The notes beneath the pieces are model-generated. The model saw only the letters and a list, made by a program, of their open reading frames with translations, was not told the DNA's origin and ran no database searches. 64,000 bases of DNA from positions 1 through 64,000 of the forward strand of contig NZ_AUIY01000026.1 in NCBI RefSeq assembly GCF_000423945.1, read 5' to 3'. Shown here piece after piece: positions 41,911-51,505 of this stretch (positions are counted from its first letter, which is position 1; each line of letters opens with the position of its first letter). Made by a program: the position numbers and the translations under genes. Source of the DNA: Butyrivibrio sp. XPD2002 (GTDB taxonomy: Bacteria > Bacillota > Clostridia > Lachnospirales > Lachnospiraceae).

Positions 41911-43326
41911 TTAAACATCCTCGATCTTGATAAGGTTTGTATTACCTGACTCACCGTTTGTAACACCACCTGTTATAACAATCTTATCACCTTCCTTGAG
42001 ATCAAAGGTTTCGATTGCTACCTTCTTGGCGCTGTAGAACAGAACGTCTGTAGATGGGAATACATCACACATCTTGGGAGTAACTGCCCATGAAAGTGAG
42101 AGCCATCTCCAGGTCTTCTCATTGGTAGTAAGACCGATGATATCTACAGGTGAACGGAATCTTGAAACCATTCTTGCTGTACGACCTGAAAGTGTGCAGG
42201 CTACGATTGCCTTAGCATCAAGGTCGATAGCCATTCCACAGGTAGCGTGTGATATAGCATCCACGTCATTTTTTATAATGAAGTCATAGTTGTAGAAGCG
42301 CTTGTTGTAGTGAATGTTCTGCTCAGTAGTCTCTGCGATCTTAGCCATTGTCTCAACAGCCTGTACAGGATATGCGCCTGCAGCAGTCTCACCTGAAAGC
42401 ATGATAGCACTTGTTCCGTCATATACAGCGTTTGCTACGTCTGAAGTCTCAGCTCTTGTAGGTCTCGGATTGTGTATCATGGACTCAAGCATCTCTGTTG
42501 CAGTGATTACACGCTTACCAAGCATACGGCACTTGGTGATAAGATCCTTCTGGATAGCAGGAAGCTGCTCGAAGGGAACCTCTACACCCATGTCACCACG
42601 GGCAACCATGATACCGTCACACTCTGTGCAGATATCTTCAATATTTTCATAACCTGACTGGTTCTCAATCTTCGCAATAAGCTGAACCTTATCATTGCCG
42701 TTATGAGTCTTAAGGAACTCGTGAACATCAACGAGATCCTGCTTAACTGATACAAAGGAGCATGCAATGAAATCAACATCATTCTCAACACCGAAAAGAA
42801 TATCAGACTTATCCTGCTCTGAGAGGTAAACCTGCTTGATGTGCTTTCCGGGGAAGCTCATGCTCTTCTTATCAGAAAGCTCACCGCCTGTTACTATCTC
42901 AGTCTCGATTCTGGTGCCGTCTGTACTTGTTACTTTGAACTCTAAAAGAGCATTGTTCAAAAGGATTCTGTCGCCCTTGTAGAGCTCCTTGGCAAGATTC
43001 TTGTAGCTTACTGATACGATTGTGTCGTCACCCTTTATATCCTCTGTAGTAAAGGTGAACTTCTTTCCGGCTTCAAGATTAACCTTACCGTTCTTAAAGG
43101 TACCGATACGATACTCAGGTCCCTTTGTATCAAGAAGGATAGCGATGGGAAGTCCAAGCTCTTTTCTTATCTTCTTGATTCTCTTAATCCTGGCGAGCTG
43201 CTCTTCATGGTCTCCGTGTGAAAAGTTGAGTCTGGCAACGTTCATTCCAGCCTTGCAAAGGGCTGCGATCATCTCCTCTGATTCACTTGCAGGACCAATT
43301 GTACAAACGATTTTTGTTTTTCTCAT
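41911..43326 (-). CDS. pyk: Pyruvate kinase
   Basis: 471 residues. RKTKIVCTIGPAS at the N-terminus, RLNFSHG, DTKGPEYRIG, IAKIENQSGYENIEDI, MVARGDMGVEVP and KRVITATEMLESM are all present. It makes pyruvate and ATP from phosphoenolpyruvate. Length is that of the short form lacking the extra C-terminal PEP-utiliser domain common in bacilli. The ATG at 43326 (GAGGAG upstream) is preferred over 43371, which would add 15 non-family residues. Confidence 0.95.
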   Translation of the reverse strand: MRKTKIVCTIGPASESEEMIAALCKAGMNVARLNFSHGDHEEQLARIKRIKKIRKELGLPIAILLDTKGPEYRIGTFKNGKVNLEAGKKFTFTTEDIKGDDTIVSVSYKNLAKELYKGDRILLNNALLEFKVTSTDGTRIETEIVTGGELSDKKSMSFPGKHIKQVYLSEQDKSDILFGVENDVDFIACSFVSVKQDLVDVHEFLKTHNGNDKVQLIAKIENQSGYENIEDICTECDGIMVARGDMGVEVPFEQLPAIQKDLITKCRMLGKRVITATEMLESMIHNPRPTRAETSDVANAVYDGTSAIMLSGETAAGAYPVQAVETMAKIAETTEQNIHYNKRFYNYDFIIKNDVDAISHATCGMAIDLDAKAIVACTLSGRTARMVSRFRSPVDIIGLTTNEKTWRWLSLSWAVTPKMCDVFPSTDVLFYSAKKVAIETFDLKEGDKIVITGGVTNGESGNTNLIKIEDV

Positions 43327-43381
43327 TAAAATCTCCTCTTTACTTTGAAATTTGAGTGTGAAAAAATCCACACTATGGTTG

Positions 43382-43864
43382 TTACTGTTTACTTCCTATA
43401 AGCTTATTTGCAGTATGATAGCCATCTTTTGAAACACATTTCTTGATTTCTTCGAACTTCTTATTGTCCTTGATATAAACCTTATATTTCCTGGGTCCCT
43501 CAAGGTCGATCATAAGTCTGTTCTCACCGGCTCTGGCAATAGTCATATTCCATTTATCATCCTGATGGTCAAAATCAAGAGTAATCTCTTCGCTTGTCTT
43601 GGGAGTACCTAATGTAAAGTAGCCTCTTGTACCATAAATAATGGAATTCAAAGCGCTAAGATTATCACTGTCTATTCTGATTTTGCCCTCATCACTGTCC
43701 CTTACGCAAAGATCCGCTTCATTACAAAGAACAAACATATCAACCTTGAATTCCCTGAGCTTGTTCGATGTATTAAGCATATAGATAAACAGCGCAAGTA
43801 ACACTGCAAAAACGGTGATAAATACTGCTGCAATAACAACCCCCAAATTAACTTTTTTCTTCAT
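43382..43864 (-). CDS. Membrane-anchored protein of unknown function
   Basis: 160 residues. One helix at about 8-30 (GVVIAAVFITVFAVLLALFIYML) with lysines before it, so most of the chain is predicted outside the cell. The outer part is beta-rich (LNSIIYGTRGYFTLGTPKTSEEITLDF, MIDLEGPRKYKVYI) and matches no family I recognise. CCGGAGGG precedes the ATG at 43864; the upstream start at 43921 lacks one. It lies 55 bases upstream of pyk. Confidence 0.6.
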   Translation of the reverse strand: MKKKVNLGVVIAAVFITVFAVLLALFIYMLNTSNKLREFKVDMFVLCNEADLCVRDSDEGKIRIDSDNLSALNSIIYGTRGYFTLGTPKTSEEITLDFDHQDDKWNMTIARAGENRLMIDLEGPRKYKVYIKDNKKFEEIKKCVSKDGYHTANKLIGSKQ

Positions 43865-43977
43865 ACGTTCCCTCCGGTAATAAATATTTCTGTAAATGCG
43901 TACAGCTAATGATTGTACCATAAAAAGTTTCCGTAAAAAACCATACTGTACTAAATCCTCATAATTTCAGCTTTTTA

Positions 43978-44754
43978 TTACTTTATAAGCATTGAAATCC
44001 CATACAGCACAGGCTGATGCAGCATATATATAAGAAGAGAATGTCTTCCTATAAATGCAAGGGGCTTGATGTTTATATGAAAAAGTCCGTTATCAAAGCG
44101 TCTCTTCCCAACACCATATCCGTAAAAGCCCGCCAAAAACAGGAATATCCACGGCATCAGCGAAAAATAATCTGTGGAATAAAACTCATCCTGCATAAAA
44201 CCAAGATATGTCAGAATTGAATTGCCAACTCCATAGTACCCGTTTGTCACATATAGCGAATCGGGAAGATTTATCTTTGTGACAAAGAGATTGAGCATTC
44301 TGCTGTTTATGGGCTTTGTAATGCAGAACAAAAGTATACTTATTATAAAGCACCAGAAGGCATCAAGCTTTAACGGTATCTTCTTAAGTAAGCCCACAAG
44401 TATCATGGCTGATCCAAGAAAAGTCAGGACTCCATAATACACAACAGCATCCGGGATAAGGAGCTCAGTTACTGCAGTTATTATCACACCGCAAAGAAGT
44501 ACAATCGCTCCGTTCCTAATGGGGTTCCTGGCCAAATGAACGCAAAAGCCCGCTATAAATATAAAGCACCAGCAGATACTCTGTTGCCATATGTACGAAC
44601 CAAGGGTGTCGTACCAGGGCATATTAAAGCCCTTTAAATATTTTAAATCCCAGCAAAAATGATAAAGTATCATACTGATGATCGTAATTCCCCTGATAAC
44701 ATCAATAATTTCTAAGCGAAGCTTCTTATTTTCAATGTTCTCCATATTCTCCAC
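43978..44754 (-). CDS. DUF1624 / heparan-acetyltransferase-like membrane protein
   Basis: About 258 residues with eight hydrophobic helices. The opening RLEIIDVIRGITIISMILYHFCWDL is the family mark (key Arg-Gly and the membrane His), and the end FIGRHSLLIYMLHQPVLYG is shared with acyltransferase-3-type proteins. Likely transfers an acyl group across the membrane; target unknown. Start uncertain: GTG at 44754 has AGAGGTGA 5 bases upstream, GTG 44763 and ATG 44745 are alternatives. It follows the rnf terminator and probably has its own promoter. Confidence 0.75.
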   Translation of the reverse strand: MENMENIENKKLRLEIIDVIRGITIISMILYHFCWDLKYLKGFNMPWYDTLGSYIWQQSICWCFIFIAGFCVHLARNPIRNGAIVLLCGVIITAVTELLIPDAVVYYGVLTFLGSAMILVGLLKKIPLKLDAFWCFIISILLFCITKPINSRMLNLFVTKINLPDSLYVTNGYYGVGNSILTYLGFMQDEFYSTDYFSLMPWIFLFLAGFYGYGVGKRRFDNGLFHINIKPLAFIGRHSLLIYMLHQPVLYGISMLIK

Positions 44755-44813
44755 TTTTTTCACCTCTCCTCATAATTTTAAAACACACTACTGATAGTTT
44801 ATCATATTCACAT

Positions 44814-44840
44814 AAAAAAAGCCCCGAGAAAACTCGGGGC
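44814..44840 (-). terminator. Intrinsic terminator of the rnf operon
   Basis: GCCCCGAG (44821-44828) and CTCGGGGC (44833-44840) form a perfect 8-bp stem with a 4-base loop. On the minus strand seven T (44820-44814) follow. It begins 8 bases past the rnfB stop. Confidence 0.95.
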
Positions 44841-44847
44841 TAAAATC

Positions 44848-45642
44848 TTACAATACTTCGATTGCCTTCTTCGGACACTTCTCTGCGCATAAGCCGCAGT
44901 GCGTGCACTTTTCCTGATCTATTGTTGCTACATTGTTCTCTACTGTGATAGCACCTGCAGGACAGTTCTTCTCGCAGATGTGGCATGCGATACAGCCAAC
45001 CTTACAGTACTTGTTAACAGCCTGTCCGGCATCATTAGACTTACAGCGAACGGACTCTGCAGCGTCGTAAGGAATAAGATCGATCAGATGGCGTGGACAG
45101 ATGTTTACGCACTGTCCGCATGCCTTACATGCTTCCTTATCAACTACTGCAATACCGTTAACAATATGAATTGCATCAAACTGACATACACTTACACAGG
45201 TTCCGCCGCCGAGGCAGCCGAAGGTACAGGTCTTGGGACCTGAACCGGGCACCTGATTGATAACGCGACAGTCGTCAGCGCCGTAGTATTCATATCTCTG
45301 TGTTGCCTTCTCACAGTCACCGCCGCAGTGAACGTATGCAACCATACGCTTTGCATCACCTGCGTCAACTCCCATAATACCTGATATTACAGCAGCTACA
45401 GGCGGTCCGCCTACCGGACACTGTGAAACCGGAGCCTCGCCCTTTGCAATGGCGGCAGCACATCCTGAGCATCCCGGGAATCCGCATCCACCGCAGTTAT
45501 TACCGGGAAGTGCTTCTAAAATAGCCTGTTCTTTCTCATCTACATCTACGTGCAGCTTCATGTCGGCAACACCAAGGATTATTCCTATAAGAATACCGAC
45601 ACCGGCTACTACTGCCGTAGCAATGAGTACACCACTAATCAT
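44848..45642 (-). CDS. rnfB: Rnf complex subunit B (ferredoxin-like electron carrier)
   Basis: 264 residues. One N-terminal helix (3-25), then the 4Fe-4S motif [14 protein letters not shown] with a later Cys, and a series of ferredoxin-type clusters: [39 protein letters not shown] and [12 protein letters not shown]. It accepts electrons from reduced ferredoxin at the cytoplasmic side of the Rnf pump. Last gene of the rnfCDGEAB order. AAAGGAG upstream of 45642. Confidence 0.95.
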   Translation of the reverse strand: MISGVLIATAVVAGVGILIGIILGVADMKLHVDVDEKEQAILEALPGNNCGGCGFPGCSGCAAAIAKGEAPVSQCPVGGPPVAAVISGIMGVDAGDAKRMVAYVHCGGDCEKATQRYEYYGADDCRVINQVPGSGPKTCTFGCLGGGTCVSVCQFDAIHIVNGIAVVDKEACKACGQCVNICPRHLIDLIPYDAAESVRCKSNDAGQAVNKYCKVGCIACHICEKNCPAGAITVENNVATIDQEKCTHCGLCAEKCPKKAIEVL

Positions 45643-45653
45643 AATTGTCTCCT

Positions 45654-46241
45654 TTATCTTAGTGCAGAAAATCCTGTAAATGCAATTGCCATAAGTGCTG
45701 AAGCAAGAAGTACAGTGGGCATTCCCTTGAAGGGCTTGGGAATGTCGTTAAACTGAATCTTCTCACGGATTCCGGCAAGAATTACTATTGCGATCGTAAA
45801 ACCTACTGCAGTAGCAAAGCCGCAGATCGTGCTCTGTAAAAGGCTGTAGCCATCAGTTACGTTGTTGAGTGCAACACCGAGAACTGCGCAGTTTGTTGTG
45901 ATGAGGGGAAGGTAAACACCCAGTGACTGATAAAGTGATACAACAAACTTCTTTAAGAACATCTCTACGAACTGAACCAGCATCGCAATGACCATGATGA
46001 AGACGATGGTCTGAAGGAATGATAAATCAAGTGGTGAAAGTATAAACTTGTAAATTGCATTCGTAACAAGTGATGCAAGGGATATAACGAATACGCACGC
46101 CATACCCATTCCGAAAGCCGTCTCTGTCTTTCTTGAAACTCCAAGGAAGGGACACAGTCCAAGGAACTGACTAAGGACTACGTTATTTACAAGAGAGGCT
46201 GTAATCATGATGGACAAAAGTCCTACTATTGTATCTGTCAT
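45654..46241 (-). CDS. rnfA: Rnf complex subunit A
   Basis: 195 residues, six helices, the usual RnfA/NqrE size. Family sequence: [21 protein letters not shown] with the membrane Cys thought to bind an iron centre, and [12 protein letters not shown]. It forms the membrane ion path with RnfE and RnfD. Its ATG overlaps rnfE (ATGA at 46238-46241). Confidence 0.95.
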   Translation of the reverse strand: MTDTIVGLLSIMITASLVNNVVLSQFLGLCPFLGVSRKTETAFGMGMACVFVISLASLVTNAIYKFILSPLDLSFLQTIVFIMVIAMLVQFVEMFLKKFVVSLYQSLGVYLPLITTNCAVLGVALNNVTDGYSLLQSTICGFATAVGFTIAIVILAGIREKIQFNDIPKPFKGMPTVLLASALMAIAFTGFSALR

Positions 46242-47116
46242 TTCTTATCCTCCTCTCCTACTTTAACCGGCTCTTTCTCAGGAACCTTGATATCTGAAGG
46301 CTTAATCTGCTCCTGCTTTACGCCGATCTGTGCCTTCTCTGCTCTTTCCTTTGCAAGAAGTTCTTCCTTAACCTTCTTGGGATCCTTGATCTCAATGTCG
46401 CTGCAGCATCCGCCAACACCGAACTTGGAAGTATCCTTGCCCTTCTTTTCCATATTGAACTTAACCTGATTCATAATAGCTATCAGAACTGCAAGTACGA
46501 TAAACGCACCGGCCTGCTGAATGAAAATACGAATAGGCTGATACTGGCTAAAGAAGTAACCAACCGGTCCGGGAACAACCGACCCCTCTCCGAATACCTG
46601 AACATCAAACATTGTGCCGCCGCCGATAAGCTCACGGAAAAGTCCGATGACAGTAATCGCGCAGGTAAAGCCAAGTCCCATTCCTATTCCATCAAAGAAG
46701 GAAGGAACAATTTCATGCTTGGATGCATAAGCCTCGGCTCTTCCGAAGATGATACAGTTAACAACTATAAGCGGAATATAAACGCCAAGTGCCTGATACA
46801 TAACAGGTACATAAGCCTGCATAACAAGCTGAACCAATGTAACGAAGGATGCGATAACTACAATAAATGCAGGGATACGAACTGTATCCGGAATCACTTT
46901 TCTGAGAAGTGAAATAACCGCATTACTAAGTGCCAGAACGAAGGTTGTTGCAAGTCCCATTGTGACACCGTTAATAGCAGAGGTTGTAACCGCCAGTGTA
47001 GGACACATACCGATCATAAGAACCAGTGTCGGGTTCTCTACTATAAGTCCATTCAGGAAACGCTCCATAGGGGTGTCCTGTTTGAAGCCTAAAGCTCCTT
47101 TATTCTCTTCACTCAT
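46238..47116 (-). CDS. rnfE: Rnf complex subunit E with long C-terminal tail
   Basis: 292 residues. Residues 1 to about 215 are the six-helix RnfE/NqrD core (MIGMCPTLAVTTSA, YIPLIVVNCIIFGRAEA). Residues about 220-292 are an added hydrophilic Lys/Glu-rich tail with a Cys pair at 237-238 (GVGGCCSDIEIKD). The core pairs with RnfA around the intramembrane iron centre. The tail is not part of the family as I know it. It starts 12 bases after rnfG. Confidence 0.9.
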   Translation of the reverse strand: MSEENKGALGFKQDTPMERFLNGLIVENPTLVLMIGMCPTLAVTTSAINGVTMGLATTFVLALSNAVISLLRKVIPDTVRIPAFIVVIASFVTLVQLVMQAYVPVMYQALGVYIPLIVVNCIIFGRAEAYASKHEIVPSFFDGIGMGLGFTCAITVIGLFRELIGGGTMFDVQVFGEGSVVPGPVGYFFSQYQPIRIFIQQAGAFIVLAVLIAIMNQVKFNMEKKGKDTSKFGVGGCCSDIEIKDPKKVKEELLAKERAEKAQIGVKQEQIKPSDIKVPEKEPVKVGEEDKK

Positions 47117-47128
47117 CTGAACACCTCC

Positions 47129-47731
47129 TTAACCGTTAAGCGCAGCCTGGAAATAAGCTACAGCCGCATTAACGCCAAAAGTAACTGCCTTTGAAGTGAT
47201 GGTAGCGCCGGAAATAGCCTCTATCTTACTGTCAGAGGAAGCAGCATTTTTAGTTACTGAAAACTGAGCAGCCGGTTTTCCTGCAAACTGAGGCACCAGA
47301 ACCTTCTCTGCATTCATTCCAAGTCCGGGAGTCTCGTTAATGGAAATAAGAGAAATTCCGTTGACCTGTGAATCGTTTGTAATACCAACTGTAAATACGA
47401 TCTTGTCACCATATCCACCGCTGGTAACCTGAACAACATATCCAAGTCCGTTGCCGGATCCGTCAACTGCCTTTTTAACACTGTTGATCTCAATCTTGCT
47501 GTAGTCTGCGCCGCTAAGAACTGAAGCAGCCTTGTCAGTGTCAAGCTCTACATCTTCAAAATCAGCTGCATCAGGGAATACTGCCTGATTAGCCTTGATC
47601 TGAGCAAGCTCCTCCTGGTAGGCAATGGGCTCCTTTGTAACCTGATAAACAAATCCAAGTGAGACACCTGCTACAAGAGTGATAATGAAAAGGATGAGTG
47701 CATTTTTCAGCATTGTCTTTACATCTGTCAT
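47129..47731 (-). CDS. rnfG: Rnf complex subunit G (covalent FMN)
   Basis: 200 residues. One N-terminal helix (about 10-30), then an extracytoplasmic FMN-binding domain. The flavin attachment site is near the C-terminus: ISGATITSKAV, with the Thr of SGAT(I)T linked to FMN. It overlaps rnfD by ATGA (47728-47731). Confidence 0.94.
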   Translation of the reverse strand: MTDVKTMLKNALILFIITLVAGVSLGFVYQVTKEPIAYQEELAQIKANQAVFPDAADFEDVELDTDKAASVLSGADYSKIEINSVKKAVDGSGNGLGYVVQVTSGGYGDKIVFTVGITNDSQVNGISLISINETPGLGMNAEKVLVPQFAGKPAAQFSVTKNAASSDSKIEAISGATITSKAVTFGVNAAVAYFQAALNG

Positions 47732-48678
47732 GCTTTCTTCTCCTCCTTCTTTTCTACGGGTCTGATACCGAACGCTCTCGGGATTGTGTACTTCTCAATA
47801 AGCGGAACGATAAGATTGCCGATTATGATCGCATAGGATACACCCTCTGCGGACACACCAAACACACGGAAAATACCGGTCAGGACTCCAAGGAAAACAC
47901 CGTAAATATATTTACCCTTCGTGGTGATAGGACTCGTGACATAATCCGTTGCCATGAAGAAAGCACCAAGCATAAGTCCGCCACCTGCAAGTTGTGCAGA
48001 AATGTATGCACCGTTAAGGCCATGTCCTCCAAAGAGGATTATGAAGATCACGAAGGAAACAATATATGTTCCGGGGATCTTAAGATCGATGATTCCAAGC
48101 ATGATCAGGATACAAGCACCGATCACGATGGCGATCATTGAAGTCTCACCGATTGTTCCGGGGATCTTACCGATTATCATATCGATAACTGAAACCTCTT
48201 CTCCTGCCTTAAGAGCAGCCAGAGGAGTTGCAGATGTGTATGTATCGGTAACAAAGTTGGTCATAAGTGCCGGGAAGGATATAAGCAAAAAGCATCTTGC
48301 GCCAAGTGCCGGGTTCATGAAGTTCTGTCCAAGACCTCCAAAAAGCATCTTTACAACAAGAATTGCAAATATACCGCCGATGATGGGAAGCCACCAAGGA
48401 GCTGTGCAGGGAAGGTTCATTCCGAGAAGCAGTCCTGTGACAACCGCTGAAAAATCACCTATGGTTATCTTTTTATCAAGTATCTTTTCATAGCAGAATT
48501 CGGTAGCTACAGTTGAGAATACAGACAGTAAAAGTATTATCAGTGCATCTATTCCGAAGTTATAAATTCCAAATCCAGCAGCCGGAAGAAGTGCGATGAC
48601 TACCCACATCATAATGTTTGAGGTTGTCACACCGGACCGAACATGCGGATTTGACGAAACTTTCATCATATCGCTCAT
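47728..48678 (-). CDS. rnfD: Rnf complex subunit D
   Basis: 316 residues with eight to ten helices. SSNPHVRSGVTTSNIMMWVVIALLPA opens the protein, as in RnfD/NqrB. The flavin site is in TSATPLAAL (about 170-178). ATG at 48678 with AGAAAGGAAAAG upstream is preferred; the ATG at 48714 lacks a site and overlaps nothing useful. Confidence 0.94.
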   Translation of the reverse strand: MSDMMKVSSNPHVRSGVTTSNIMMWVVIALLPAAGFGIYNFGIDALIILLLSVFSTVATEFCYEKILDKKITIGDFSAVVTGLLLGMNLPCTAPWWLPIIGGIFAILVVKMLFGGLGQNFMNPALGARCFLLISFPALMTNFVTDTYTSATPLAALKAGEEVSVIDMIIGKIPGTIGETSMIAIVIGACILIMLGIIDLKIPGTYIVSFVIFIILFGGHGLNGAYISAQLAGGGLMLGAFFMATDYVTSPITTKGKYIYGVFLGVLTGIFRVFGVSAEGVSYAIIIGNLIVPLIEKYTIPRAFGIRPVEKKEEKKA

Positions 48679-48694
48679 TGTCTTTTCCTTTCTA

Positions 48695-50011
48695 TTACTT
48701 CTTCCTCTTTCCAAGTTGTATCTTACGCATGCCCTTTATGAGCTGGGTAAGCTGTCTTCTTGCAGGACAAATATAGCTGCAGCAACCACATTCGCAGCAC
48801 TCCATACCATATTCTGCAAGGAACTTCTCTTCCTGTCCGTTCTCAACGTCATCCGCAAGATTCTTAGGAATAAGTCTCTCAGGACAAACCTCAACGCACT
48901 TTGCGCAGTTGATGCAGGCACTGGGCTCTATGGCAGATACCGCGTCCTCGGTAAGACATGTAAGAGCTGAAGCAGTCTTGGTAGTAGGAACATCAAGATC
49001 AAACAGGGCAAATCCCATCATAGGTCCACCTGAGATGATCTTGGCAGGAGCCTTAACGAATCCGCCGGCATCCTCAAGAAGTTCTCTGTAGTTTGTTCCT
49101 ATCCTTACCTTATAGTTACGGGGATCAGCTACCGCATCACCTGTGATAGTAACTATTCTCTCCATGAGGGGACGTCCCTCAGTGACAGCTCTTGATACCG
49201 CACACAGTGTATCCACGTTATCAACTATGCAGCCTGCATCTGCAGGAAGCATTGAAGAATTGATCTCTCTTTTAGTGCAGGCATAAATAAGCATTCTCTC
49301 AGCGCCTTCAGGATATTTGGTCTGAAGGGCCTTGACCATGATCTTATCATCATCCTTTGTGAGCTCGCGGAACTTGGCAATACAATCAGGCTTGTTATCC
49401 TCTATTGCAAGAATTCCTCGTGCATTGGGGAACAATGAAACCGCAATTCTAAGACCACTAAGAAGGAGCTCAGGTTCCTCAACCATACGGCGATAGTCGC
49501 TGGTAAGATAAGGCTCACACTCTGAGCAGTTTGCGATAACATATTCAATTTTCTCAGGTTCCTTAGGAGATAATTTGACAGCGGTAGGGAAACCGGCTCC
49601 ACCCATTCCGACAACTCCGGCCTCTCTAATGAGATCGATCTTTTCCTGAGTTGTAAGCTCCTCCAGGGGTTTGGTCGGAAGCATTTCGCCTTCCTCGTAA
49701 AGACCGTCATTTTCGACAATTATGCAGTCGCACATGCCGCCATTTGCGAGTCTTCTCTTTTCAATCCCCTTAACTGTTCCGGATACCGTTGCATAGATTG
49801 GTGCTGAGACGAAGCCTCCCGCTTCGGCAATCTTCTGTCCGACAAGCACATGATCGCCCTTTTCTACAATAGGCTTAGCAGGTGCTCCGATATGCTGGGA
49901 TACCGGATAGACGAGATCACCCTTCGGCAGGACTTCTTTGATGGGCTTATCCTTAGAAAGCTCTTTACCTTCATAAGGATGAACTCCCCCCACAAAAGTT
50001 AATTTAGCCAT
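48695..50011 (-). CDS. rnfC: Rnf complex subunit C (NADH-binding)
   Basis: 438 residues. The N-terminal biotinyl-like part (HIGAPAKPIVEKGDHVLVGQKIAEAGGFVSAPIYATVSGTV, spread over about 40-80) leads to an NADH/FMN domain (GVVGMGGAGFPTAVKL, NCSECEPYLTSDYR) and two ferredoxin clusters (CINCAKCVEVCP, CCECGCCSYICP). It passes electrons to NAD. First gene of the operon. Confidence 0.95.
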   Translation of the reverse strand: MAKLTFVGGVHPYEGKELSKDKPIKEVLPKGDLVYPVSQHIGAPAKPIVEKGDHVLVGQKIAEAGGFVSAPIYATVSGTVKGIEKRRLANGGMCDCIIVENDGLYEEGEMLPTKPLEELTTQEKIDLIREAGVVGMGGAGFPTAVKLSPKEPEKIEYVIANCSECEPYLTSDYRRMVEEPELLLSGLRIAVSLFPNARGILAIEDNKPDCIAKFRELTKDDDKIMVKALQTKYPEGAERMLIYACTKREINSSMLPADAGCIVDNVDTLCAVSRAVTEGRPLMERIVTITGDAVADPRNYKVRIGTNYRELLEDAGGFVKAPAKIISGGPMMGFALFDLDVPTTKTASALTCLTEDAVSAIEPSACINCAKCVEVCPERLIPKNLADDVENGQEEKFLAEYGMECCECGCCSYICPARRQLTQLIKGMRKIQLGKRKK

Positions 50012-50145
50012 TTCCTACCCTTCCTTTTTTCTGCCCTAGAGGCAATATTTTTGTCAGAATCTGATTATTCAAAGATGGAATTTAATTATAAGAATTTCCC
50101 CCCAACAAAGAATAATGATTCTAAACGAATAAAATCACTGCAATT

Positions 50146-50175
50146 ATTATACTACAATTCTCATGTAATAGTCAG
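50146..50175 (-). promoter_or_regulatory. Probable promoter of the rnf operon
   Basis: On the minus strand a perfect TATAAT (50146-50151) lies 18 bases from CTGACT (50170-50175). It is 135 bases upstream of the rnfC ATG. The AT-rich 267-base gap is shared with the divergent nuclease gene at 50279. Confidence 0.5.
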
Positions 50176-50278
50176 ATTTTATAAGAAAAATCCTCATTTA
50201 TTTTCACTATTTATGTGCTAAAATAAAAATGTTTGGAGATTACAAAAAATTTTTGTTAATTTTGCGGGGATTTTCACC

Positions 50279-51505
50279 ATGAAAATAATAGATGAAATTA
50301 TAAATTGCACAACAGAAGGCTATCCTATCGATAGAATTTCCGGCAGTCCTGAAGACATATTATTCCTTGATATCGAGACCACAGGGCTTTCTCCTAAAAA
50401 CAGCACCATATACCTCATAGGCTGCGCCTATTATAAAAACGGCACCTGGAATCTGAAGCAGTTTTTTGCTGACAGACGTGGTGATGAGGAGGATATTGTC
50501 AGAGCTTTCATCTCCTTTGCAAAGGATTATAAGGTTCTGATACATTTTAACGGAAACAGATTTGATATACCCTTCATTCAGTTTAAGTGTGACAGATTCC
50601 ATATTGAAAACGTTCTGGATAAGTTGGAATCAATTGATATATACAAGCGTATTGCACCATATAAAAATCTCCTTGGAATCCCTGACTGCAAGCAGAAAAC
50701 CGTGGAGCTGTTTCTTGGCATCGACCGCAAGGATATCTACTCCGGCGGCGAGCTCATTAAGGTATACAAGGATTTCCTGATCGATCCCGATGAAGAAAAA
50801 TACGAAGTTCTTCTCCTTCACAATGCAGATGATGTGCGCGGAATGTTCTCTCTTCTCCCCGCACTTTATTATCATGACTTTTTCAGGATGATCCTTCAGC
50901 AGAAGGTCATCATTTTCAAAACAGATTCACCTGTGTTTCCCCAGGTCCGCACAGGCTTCTCAATTGATGAGGTCTCAGACAACGAGAATCCGGATGCAGT
51001 TATCGATCTGCCTATCCGTGCCATGAAGGTTCAGGCCAATTATTATAACGATATCGATGGCAAACAAAAAGAAGAGATACTTATGAAAGTATCCCTTCCC
51101 GATGTTCTTCCCTCTTCAATTGGTGGTTCAGCAGACGGATGCTTCTTTAAGGCTGAAGGCGATTCCGCAACCATAAGGATTCCGCTTTACGAAGCTGAAC
51201 TCAAGTATTTTTATAACAACTATAAGGATTATTACTATCTTCCTTCAGAGGATCAGGCTCTTCATAAATCCGTAGCACAGTTTGTTGATAAGACTCACAG
51301 GGTTCAGGCTACCGCCGCTACCTGCTATACCAGAAAGCCCGGGCAGTACCTTGTGCAGTGGGACTCCGTTTTCACTCCTGTCTTCAAAAAAGAGTATAGT
51401 GATAAGACTCTGTATTTCGAACTGACAGATAAGCTTAAGCAGAGCCGTGCTGCGATGAGCTTATATGCTGTACATGTGTTAGGTCATATAATTGAGCGGG
51501 CTTAA
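50279..51505 (+). CDS. YprB-like RNase H-fold exonuclease
   Basis: 408 residues. The first 200 form a DnaQ/RNase H-like nuclease: Asp and Glu in ILFLDIETTGLSP, Asp in HFNGNRFDIPF, and Asp pair in LHNADDVRGM, giving the DEDD metal site. This matches the YprB_RNaseH_2 type of Firmicutes. The remaining part has no motif I know. The last bases overlap the convergent metY stop by 3 bases. Substrate (DNA or RNA) is unknown. Confidence 0.8.
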   Translation: MKIIDEIINCTTEGYPIDRISGSPEDILFLDIETTGLSPKNSTIYLIGCAYYKNGTWNLKQFFADRRGDEEDIVRAFISFAKDYKVLIHFNGNRFDIPFIQFKCDRFHIENVLDKLESIDIYKRIAPYKNLLGIPDCKQKTVELFLGIDRKDIYSGGELIKVYKDFLIDPDEEKYEVLLLHNADDVRGMFSLLPALYYHDFFRMILQQKVIIFKTDSPVFPQVRTGFSIDEVSDNENPDAVIDLPIRAMKVQANYYNDIDGKQKEEILMKVSLPDVLPSSIGGSADGCFFKAEGDSATIRIPLYEAELKYFYNNYKDYYYLPSEDQALHKSVAQFVDKTHRVQATAATCYTRKPGQYLVQWDSVFTPVFKKEYSDKTLYFELTDKLKQSRAAMSLYAVHVLGHIIERA

